This document shows positions 25,472 to 35,600 of a stretch of 64,000 bases of DNA, in pieces. The DNA is taken from NCBI GenBank assembly GCA_946894095.1, contig OX335644.1:10273595-10337594 (forward strand), written 5' to 3'. Each line of letters opens with the position of its first letter. The first letter of the stretch is position 1. The notes under the pieces were generated by a model, which saw only the letters and a list, made by a program, of their open reading frames with translations, ran no database searches and had not been told where the DNA came from. The translations under genes were made by a program, and so were the position numbers. This stretch comes from Incurvaria masculella (lineage: Eukaryota; Arthropoda; Insecta; Lepidoptera; Incurvariidae).

Positions 25472-27271
25472 TATAATATATTTGATACAGCCCTTCTAAA
25501 CTAATCTGAATTCTGTGGATGGCAACGACGCATTGTGACGTTGCTATTTCCGCGTATCGCATCCTACAGAACTCGTATCAACCAGTAACAATACCTCGCC
25601 TCACCTTCAATATAGCAACAAATATTGTTTCGAGAATATTCTGATAAAAAAATACAAATGAAAATAACTGATTCATTATATAAATGTGAGCGCGTTTGCA
25701 GCGTGGGCAGCACGTTTAACCAAACTATTTCCAGCGCGAGGCTATACATATATACTGAACTTTTTACACAAAGATATTGTGAACGTATGTAGTAGTACCT
25801 ACCTCAAGTTGCAGTTTTCGATCAGTACGTCGAGCGTCATGACGACTGCGTGATTCGACGCGCACGTGTAGATGACAGCTCGTGGACAGATTGTATTAAA
25901 ATTACATTGACCGCTGCTGCATGCAATCGTACTAATATAAGAGGTCTCGAGATAAATTCCGAAATATCATGGAAATGAATAGAGTAACGCGTATCACTGA
26001 CAGTGCTCCGTCACTACATATGCGCTCCATACGCTCTTATTTCTATGTACTTCAATACATAATTTAAGTGCAGTAGATAGGTGTGAGTCTTGTACGAAGA
26101 ATACTAAACCCTGTCATTTTTGCATCACCTGTGGAAGAAGAAAGAAAAGGATGAAATAAATCAAACTATCATACCTACTTAGACTGATTTATGGCGTGTT
26201 TATGTTACCTATTTAAATGTTAAAATACATGTTAACAAACAAGCATTTGTACCTATTACCTACATAGCATAATATTTGGGAGAAATAACAACTTATTCAT
26301 TTTGTCAATTTAAATGCAAATTACAGGTTAGATTGAAATAAAAATTAGGCTACAATGACATTTTAATTGAAACATTGTAATCATATTTTGAAAAAAAAAA
26401 AAAAATGTCTAACCCTTTGAATGTTTGAAGCCATGTCCAGACCATTTTTTTTTTTATTTTCAAAAACGGATTACAATGTCTCAATGTATATTTCATTGAA
26501 TGAATTCAAATTCATTTAATAAAGGTAATGACGTATTCATTAAATCAATAATCAGACAAATATTTGGTCAAATTCCGAGATGTTTACAATGTTTTCGTCG
26601 GTTCAATATATTTGCATGTGTTTAAAAGAAACTGAATATCTTCGAATTTATTTTGAAATACTCGTGGGATTTCGAACATTTCAGGAGCTGCGACAACCAT
26701 GCCGCCGGGGTAGGTGCTTCTTCACATTTTATTTGAAGGACACCAGGTTGCACTTTAGCGACAATGGTCCCTATTTTAAATCATGTAAGGTGTTGTAGGA
26801 AGCTCGGCCCATCTTAACAGCGGGACACGCTGGGCAACTAACGGAATTCGCCTTTGTGGTGATAGTTTCATGGTTTCTCCAGGTGACCACTTGGCCAATG
26901 ATATTGCCCAAATAATCATTTTTAGTTCTGTAATTTAATAGCCGCTTGACGAATGCTGTTGTTTGCAACCTTCTTTTATTACTACATAAGTTGTTTGAAG
27001 CATAAAGGAAAATCAAAGACAATATATTTCAAATTTATACATTGTCTTCATACATTTTATGTCAAAATTGACAGTCGGAAGACGTGAGAATCTTCTCAAG
27101 ATCCAAGATCTGTCTTTGAATCTCAGTATGTTCTGCGCATTGGCCGTTGTGTTTATGACAGCAGTTGTGGATGATGTTGTGGATGATGTCGTGGATGAAT
27201 TGCTGACGTAGTGCATGATGATGCATGGCTTGCTGTGAAGATTGTCTTGCTTGCTGGGCAAGACTCTAAGA

Positions 27272-27510
27272 TCAGGGTTTCCTAATCTAGGGTCCGTGGA
27301 CCCCTTAGGGTTCCGTGGCATGAGCGCTGGGGTTCCACGATAGATATGATGGCAGTACATACTGCGCGTGATTTTGACACATTTGCTCATCCACTTGGCA
27401 CCAGCTCGTCATCGGCCACAGTTTAAATTCGATTAAGTTTGGAAGAGGTCCGTCATGTTTTTGAAATTTCGCTAGGGTTCCATGACGTGTTAAATGTTGA
27501 GAAACCCTGC
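27272..27510. mobile_element. hAT-like MITE
   Basis: Terminal inverted repeats CAGGGTTTCCTA and TGAGAAACCCTG. Flanks CTCTAAGA and CTCTAGGT suggest an 8-bp target duplication with two mismatches. The body has the GGTCCGTGGACC and GGTTCCATGACG motifs of this class. No transposase. Confidence 0.5.
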
Positions 27511-27579
27511 TCTAGGTATGGTTAAAGGTTTCACTGGAAAAGCGCTACTGGAAATAGAACAAAAACATCTCATTTAGTT

Positions 27580-28040
27580 CCATAATAACAAGATTACCTG
27601 ACGAAGTTTCTTGTCGGCTCTTCTTCGCCAGAAGTAATCAAACCGAGTGTGTAACATACATCTAATGGAGGAAATAAAGAAACTGAATAAAGAAACTGTA
27701 ATTAATAGTTTGTATTTTTGCCGTAACCGCCCACGCAGCCAGCAGTCGCCACCACTAACACTCACCTTTGCACACCGCCGCAGCCGCCAGTCACTTTCTT
27801 CTCCACAGCCAGGACTTCCAATATAGTTTTAGGATGAGTAGCAAATTGCAGGCTCACTCACCAACGTTTTAAATAGAAGTGACGAGTGGGTACTCTTCAA
27901 AAGGCGTGCAGCTAGACGTACTCGCCAAGTCTTGCGGGTATGCAAACATACCGGCGCACGTACGGGAAGCAAGTCTCGATATGCAATATGCTACGGCTGC
28001 TTAACCCGACAACATACCTTATGCAGCGAGCATAAGGTCC
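27580..28040 (+). repeat. Unclassified repeat, arm 1 of an inverted pair
   Basis: The reverse complement matches 32960-33440 over several hundred bases, including GTACTCTTCAAAAG, ATACCGGCGCACGTACGGGA and GTCGCCACCA. The frame YSSKGVQLDVLAKSCGYANI (more complete as YSSKDEQLDVLAKYFGYANI in arm 2) suggests part of a retroelement structural protein. A related piece (GTCGGCTCTTCTTCGCCAGA) occurs at about 51553. Confidence 0.55.
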
Positions 28041-28772
28041 AACACTGAATAATCATCACGATAATTCCGGCAATGTTCAGACAGCCCACGCAAACATAAA
28101 CAACTATAATGAACAGTTAGGTTAGATAAGGTTTCATAATCGGCCTTATATGGTTTATAAGAAAAACTAGTGGCTCTCTGAGCTGTAGACCTCGCGAGTC
28201 CGTCTTAGAATGGCTTAAAGTGGAATGAATGTTCACCGCGCTCCTTAAAACAAAATCCCATTATTTTTCATATATTTTTCTCGCCTTAGGTCTTGTCAAA
28301 AAAAAATTGTTTTGTGATATTTGAAAACATTTTTCGAAAAATGGCTCGACTAAAAAATTATATATGATTATCGAACCTGCTTACAAAACTACAATCGGTT
28401 GAAGAATGCGATCTGTAGAGGAGAACAGCCGGAAAGACATACGAGAGCTTGTTTACCCAAGCTGAAACGGAGAACGTTCGCGCTTCGCGGCAATTTCGAT
28501 TCACGAAACAGTTTTTAAAGTATCTAATTAATAAAATAAACTAGGGCACCCGAAAAAAATATCTTTATTTTGTTTGTATTTTTAACTTTTATTCTTAAAA
28601 GTGTACAAAAATAAATATCCTCAATAAATTATTCATTAAAATATTTGTCAAATTAAATATAATTTTCTTTTTCTGTCGTCCGCATGTTCGCAGCATCTGT
28701 AAATAAAATGGAATTAATATTTCAGTTGTAGGAAATGCATTTAGCTAGTTGTAATTGTAAATCTATATAAAA

Positions 28773-28805
28773 CCAGCTGTTGTTCCCGGCTCCGCTCGGG
28801 TCAGT
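28773..28805 (-). mobile_element. Helitron-like 3' terminus, minus orientation
   Basis: On the minus strand: GACCCGAGCGGAGCCGGGAAC hairpin, then CAGCTGG and T. The 5' end was not located. Confidence 0.35.
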
Positions 28806-29637
28806 GTGATTTTAGACGTTCACCCGAGTGTGACACGCGGTAAATGTGATCAGAAACCTTTGAAGGCGGGCGTATTTTTAACCGACTTAAAAAAAGGAGT
28901 AGGTTCTCAATTCGTCGGAATCTTTTTTTTTCTCTTTTTTTTGTTTTTTTAATGCACTCCGATAAATAGTTTAAAAACGCAGGACAAAAAATCCCCATGC
29001 TGACTTTGCTACCCCCATTCACACCTTGATATTAATATAATATATAAACACCTTCCAGAATTAAATCTCTAGGTTCAGGTTGTGTGTTGTCTGTCACGGT
29101 ACGATAGTAGAGAGAAATAACCCATTATTTGATGAAAAGTAGGGCTGCAGATAAATTATAGTTCTCAATTCATCCATTGATTACACTAATAGTGTAAGAT
29201 TAAATTAATCTACCAGAAAATCTAGTAATCATAAACAAAAATGTAATAAGTCAAACTAAACTCGAGTTATGTCCTTGGTCGTTTTCTTGTTGTTGAGAAC
29301 TATAAAACACAATTCAATACCGATAAACAACTATCTTCATAATTCATCAACTTATGTATCACGTGGAAACGTGTTTATTTGCTTTGCAATATTTATAGTT
29401 TCTTGAATTTTTTTTGATACATTTGTAGTGTGCAAATCAGTATTAGATGGTATGCTAATGGAAAAATAAAATATAAGACTATATTTATCAATTGCTATAA
29501 TTCTAAAATATTAAATTATAATCTAAACTGTGGGGTTAAGCAAGTCCTCGGGTGATATTATTGGTCATTATTATTACATTTAAAAACAAGTAACAAAATA
29601 CAATATACATAAAACTACTATTTGAATTTATTTAAAA

Positions 29638-32600
29638 TCACATTGTTGTTACCAATCCCGCAAATAAAGCAACTCTGGTAGTCTGATAGAGAGAAGGAGG
29701 GCCAGGAAACGGGAACTGAACGGAAGACGATGGCATTGCCAAGGAACTATTCAGTGACGATGACATTCTGTTTGACGATGGAAATCCTCTGGGTGATGAC
29801 ATGCTTTCTGATTGCAAACGAAGTGATTTTGGGATGGCAGTGACGGTCTTCGTGTTACCTTCAGTGCGAGTTGGTGGCTTGATGTCGGTACCCGTTGGTT
29901 TATCTGGGGATGATTCTGAAAACAATTTATTTTAATTTTATTATATGTTTTTGTAATTCACTATCATTGAGTTAATATATTATGAACTCAATGTTCACTA
30001 TACAACTTTGGTTGACTCTTCATTGCAGTGGTGGTGGGCTGTGCTGGCATGGTATTTTTTAAACAATATATAATAAATTATCATAAAATAAATATTTTAT
30101 ATTTATTATATATAAATATTTTTTTTAAATATTTTAAATATATCAACAATAACAATAGGATTATTAAGATTCTTCAGTTGTTGTTTTATTTGAATAATGA
30201 AATTAAAATATTAAGGTATATTTGATGACCTCGATTAGCCGATGCACACGAAAAATGTGTACTAATAATAACTTGGTTCATATCAATAACACTACAAAAA
30301 ATATCTAGACAAGACATGGTATTGACTTTACCTTGAACTATATAAACTATACGAATTCAGTTTAAGGTACCTATTTTAAAATTGTAAACGGTGATTTTTT
30401 TAATTGGCTCTGGATAATTTATTTTATGCATAATGCAAATGTAAATATATAGCTGTTAAGTTTCCATAAATAAATAAATAATTTTCAAAGTTAAATTTGA
30501 AAACTAGCTTTTGTGGTTTAATCATTGTAAAATATAAAGCGTTAAATCACGACTAGGTGTAGGATCTCCTCATGAGAAGGATTACAAATCAGGTGGATAT
30601 GAATCCAATTCTTGCTCAAACAGGTATTCCTTGGATACGAACCTAGTTGATTAGTGTCACGTTCGGCGGGGTCGTTCCATGCCTGCTTCTCGCAGGTACC
30701 AAATATGAGGAAGAACAGATTGCAAGCTATATAGATCCCCGAGGAGAGGAAGAATACTGTTCGCCATTCCGAAGCGTCCTCCTGCAAACGACACACATGG
30801 ATATTACTGACTCTCTCAGGGATATATTGCCAGTCATGGAGGTGAGGAAATTACCCTCCATATTGCCAGTATGGGTTGCCAGTTGCTTTGAAAATGGGGT
30901 TAATATTGAACATAGGTATTGCTATTTTTGATAATTTTTATTTCAGGCAAGCAAGAGCCCTCAACAAAAACCCAAAAGCCGCATGCGGGAACTAGTCTGA
31001 TCTTCTTAATTTCAAATTGGCTAAGCACTCCGGCCGGTGGGCAAGTTACATTTATCGAGTTCTGTGGAGTGTATATTTCAATGGTTTATTTCCGCTTATT
31101 CCGCCGGCGTACATTCGAGAGGTTAACCGCAACAGCGCTGCGCCCGCAACCACGGGGGGTGGCGGCTGCCGAGTGGTCCTACTCCGTACCGAGCTGCAAT
31201 ATTTTACGTGCACATTTTACCAATTGGTAGATCGGCGAATGATATTGCGGTAGCTGCAAAAGGTACAGATATGAGCTTCTCGTATCAATTTACAGGAAAC
31301 ACTTGATTTGTTATCCTACTGTAATATTTCAGAGCTGTCGGCGAAATTCGTTTTTAAAAAAGATCATGACGTTAGGATGACTTACTTCAATGGTACAAAC
31401 TGACCATTTAAAGAAACCAGTGATGTAGGAAAGGTAAGGATGTGACCTTTCGTACAATATGTTACCTGTTGCGGCACCAATAAACAGCAGCCCCTTATCT
31501 TTCTTTCTGCACACACGCATAAGGACAATGAGCCGCTGACTAGCGAGAAATTGGTGTCGCCGATACGTAGGACGTTTTGCTCCACTTACTGTTTCGAAGA
31601 GCATGTTTTTACGTAGTAATATTATATGTCAGTTACGAGTGTACGAAAATTAACAAGCCTGTTTTATGATTCCGACGAAGAGCGGCGGCACTATAGATAC
31701 GAATCGACTGGCGTTTTCAAATGTATGGAGAAATTGAAGAGCGCGCGCAGCGGGCGTTAAGGCGCTAGGACTAGCCAACTACTCGCGCCATACAAATGCA
31801 CTTTTTAACAAATGTAATAATATGTAGTGAAACGCTTCAGCAAATCCAAATAGAACTCCAGACTGATAATGGATTGTTAATATTTTTTTATTCCATCATT
31901 TATTTAAATAATAATAAAAATAAAAAAGTTGATTTTTCTCATTAGAAATCTGAAAGTAATTCGATTTCTAGATATAAGCAAAAACAGCATATATGCATAA
32001 ACAAAAAATTCCATTTGCTTTTAGATTTCTACATTTAGTCAAAAAAGTTCGGAAATGGACACCGTTTCCGCAATGTATTTTGGATAGAAAAAGGAAACAT
32101 ACATAAACGAAAATAATTCGATTCCTAGACAAGGAATCATATATTGTAAGGATGACACTTATAATCGTCAGACTTAGTTAGTTAACTTGGGGTGCCTCGT
32201 CTAACTTTGCGATTTGGCTAGTACCAGGCCCTTAAGCGAACTAACATTTGCGAGTCCGAGCTTGATTTGACAGCTTACTCAACGTTGCCGTAAATACGTC
32301 GACGTTGCCGTTTACGTCCACTCCGCGTTTTCATACAAATCGGAAGTCCGCGTTTGACTTTGACAGCTTGAAGAAGTAAAACCACAGAATATCTAGTAAA
32401 AACTTGTATGGAGTTTGGAGAAAACGCCAGTCGATCGGTTTGACATAAACGCCAATTTAGGTGAGAACTCAGACTGACCACTCTGCTTGGCGATACCGGT
32501 GGTGATGTCCTTATGACAAAACTCACCTCGTTGTTCAGTATGAGTCCGACGGCGAGCGGCGCCACTATAGACACCAGGTTGGCGATACCGTTGGTGATGC

Positions 32601-35600
32601 CCATGAGTGTACCAGCGAAGTTGGGGGCCATGTCGATGTGCACCAACTGTATAAGAACACGTATGCTGTTAGTGTATAACTAACATATCCTCTCTTTCAA
32701 ATATCTGAATTTACGAGTTCATACATTTATTTTAATGGTAACAGCTAAAAATATTGCTTACTACATACTATATTATATACACAAAATCGAAATTTGATGC
32801 AGAAACATGCTATATACATACACAGTGTTAACCCAAGTAGGCGACAATCCCGAAATGGGGTTATTTTGGGTCACATACTGATGCCGAAAAGTAGGTTTTT
32901 TTTTTGTTTTGACCTTTTCTTTTAAAATTTTCGATTTCTAATACTAGTATTGTTTTGTGTAGTTCTACTTTGTGTTGTCGGAAGTATAGAACAGTACTGG
33001 CGCCGGATGTATCACGATTATTAGTTAGCGTTGGACCCTTTGTCCGCTGCATAAGGTCTACTGTCGCAGCCGTAGCAGATTGCATATCGAGACTTGCCTC
33101 CCGTACGTGCGCCGGTATGTTTGCATACCCGAAATACTTGGCGAGTACGTCTAACTGCTCGTCTTTTGAAGAGTACCCACTCTTCACTTCTATTTAAAAC
33201 GTTGGTGAGTGAGCCTGCAAATTTGGTAATCTCCTTAAAACCTAGAGTGGAAGTCCTGGCTGTGGGGAGGAAGTGATTGGCAGCGGCGGCGGTGCGTAAA
33301 GCTGAGGTTTTGTGGTGGCGACTGCTGGCTGCGTGGACGGTGGTAAGCTCTCGGGATCGGTGTGTTGCGGCGACAATAAAAAACTATTAAATACAGTCCA
33401 CATAGACGGAACAAGTATGAAATCATAGTATTTCGTAAAAGGAATCGCACTGCATTAACAAAAAGTTCTAAAGTACAACGCTTTTAAAAATAAATGTGAA
33501 AATTTACATTCGGATCGACGCAATAAAATTGGCGGCGGCGCGCAGTCAGCTGCGAGACAGCAAACGCGTGACCTTGGCAGTGGCGCGAACACATGGCGTG
33601 CTTACACCATTCCAAAGGGAAATTGTCGCTAAGGTTAAAGTTTGGATTAAATCTGCAATTTTTTTTTAACTATTTTAGATTTAATTTTTAAACACCACAA
33701 ACTGATCAGTATACGAAATAGTTAAATAATCGGCATTAAAATAGAAATGTTGCGAAAAAAATTAACACCGTGTATATATTTTTTTAATAAAATTGATATT
33801 CGATGGAGATAATAAGAAGAACATAAATACAAGCCTTCTAGAAATTCCATACAAACTTCACCGTTGAATAAAAACCACAATATTTTAGGTTATTAATTTA
33901 TATTTTTTATTATAGATTATAAATTAATTAAAATTCCACTTACAGATTTTAACAGTTCATAAAATCATGTGATCGACGTGTTTAGAAGACGGCTTATTTT
34001 TTTTTAGAAAAAACACACGAATGAATCTATTAGCCGCGCAGTTAATGAAGCATTAACTAATTGTGAAAATTTGTAATATTTTCCCCTTTCAAGGATTTAT
34101 GTTATAAAATAAACCTTATTTACTCTTTTTTGAGAACGGTTCATAGTAATTTTTATTTTCTAGCACTGTAAATATACACATGTGTCTGCACTGAATATCC
34201 ATATTAATTTATATTGCGAGCTCTTATAACAATAAAAAGAAATGTTTTTAAAGCTTAATTTTGTACCAATCGTCAATGTCATTGTTGATCTCCGCAACAG
34301 CATTGCGTTCTGTATTTTATTGAAAGTGTATATCTACCCAATACTGATTTGACGACTAACTGTTTCGACTGTGTCAAATAAGCTATCTCAAATTTCGGAA
34401 TCCACCTAAAACTGTGTGGGTCCTCCCTTTATTTACTTACTAGGTGCTAGGGTTTATCCTGCCCGAATTGGGACCACCGCATTAAATAAAATTAATATGG
34501 TCGAAACGGCAATGAAAATTGTCCGGATTTTCTATTGAGTGAGGAAGGATGGGAGTGGACACCGCAATTTATCTGTACAACGGCAGCGTAGCCGCGTTTT
34601 AGTGATAATACATACACTAACAGCAGCTTCATAATGCCACTTGGAAGAAATAACGAGGAATGTGAAATAATAGTATTTTGCCGTTTCGTCGTTACACCAA
34701 AGCAAAGTTTGTGCTATGGATATGAAACTCATTAATTTTGGGCGAATATAGCTGACGTCATAAAGTATTTTTAAGTTTCATACCTGTGCTTTTTCTTGCT
34801 TATTAAAAAACGATTTGAATAGTTTTTAAGTAAGTAAGAAAATACAGTGCAATAAGAACATAATAAGTGGGACGCAAAAGCGGGCTTATCCCTCGAAGAT
34901 ATTTCTTCCGGCCGACCTTTGAGTGTTTGAAAAGTTCAATGGGGATATATATATTCGTAGGTAGTGGCGGTAGGTGAAGTACTTTGAGTGACACCTAGAG
35001 GCCTACGCAGCGTTAAATAGAACTGTGTAATGTAAGGAATGTTCTAACATAGCACCGAGTGCTTTGGTAATGGAATATGTTTAGCTTATATGAAAACCAT
35101 GAGTGTGTGTTAAAAAAATAAACAAAACACTTTTTAGGGCTCTTAAAGCTATCAGGGTGCATTGTGTATGTAATTTGCTCGACGTACCAGATATCCCGTG
35201 TAGTGTCCGGCGTTGAGAGCGACGGTGAGGGTGAGGAGCAGCACAGCTGCGGTGACGTCACCGGCCGGGGAATACGAGAGTCCCAGCAGGGCAACCGCCG
35301 GGCCCCAGTGACCTGCCGGACAACATTCAACGACGTTGCTTAAATTAATTAAAAAGAGTTGTGTGATCGATATGTTTGGAAGACGGTTTATTTTTTTAAG
35401 AAAAAAATACAGCAGGAATCTATTAGCCACGCAGGTATCCCTGTAGAAAAATATAAATATGATTATACTCGTAGGTCTGTGTAACGAGGTCATGGAAAAT
35501 TGTCCGTGTTTTTCATTTAGTTCACTGTAGTGGTGCTTGTATAATATATATTTGGTACCTACCAAACTCATTCTAATAAAATTTGATCCAAAGCATTCTA

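Larger units (their letters stand above)
24575..29637. other. Intergenic region between genes B and C
   Basis: No gene could be supported. Contents recognised: Helitron-like ends (25471, 28773), a hAT-like MITE (27272-27510), one arm of an inverted repeat pair (27580-28040), and a ...TTAACCGACTTAAAAAAAG-type LINE tail at about 28877-28950. The rest is AT-rich and unassigned. Confidence 0.5.

Noticed and set aside
25800..25870. Alternative exon 1 of gene B (MTLDVLIENCNL then GTAGGT)
   Set aside because: It ends in phase 2 whereas exon 2 needs phase 1; the exon at 24498-24543 fits.
27013..27390. 125-codon minus-strand frame with Ser/Thr repeats
   Set aside because: It runs through a hAT-like MITE (27272-27510) and has no recognisable domain or splice context.
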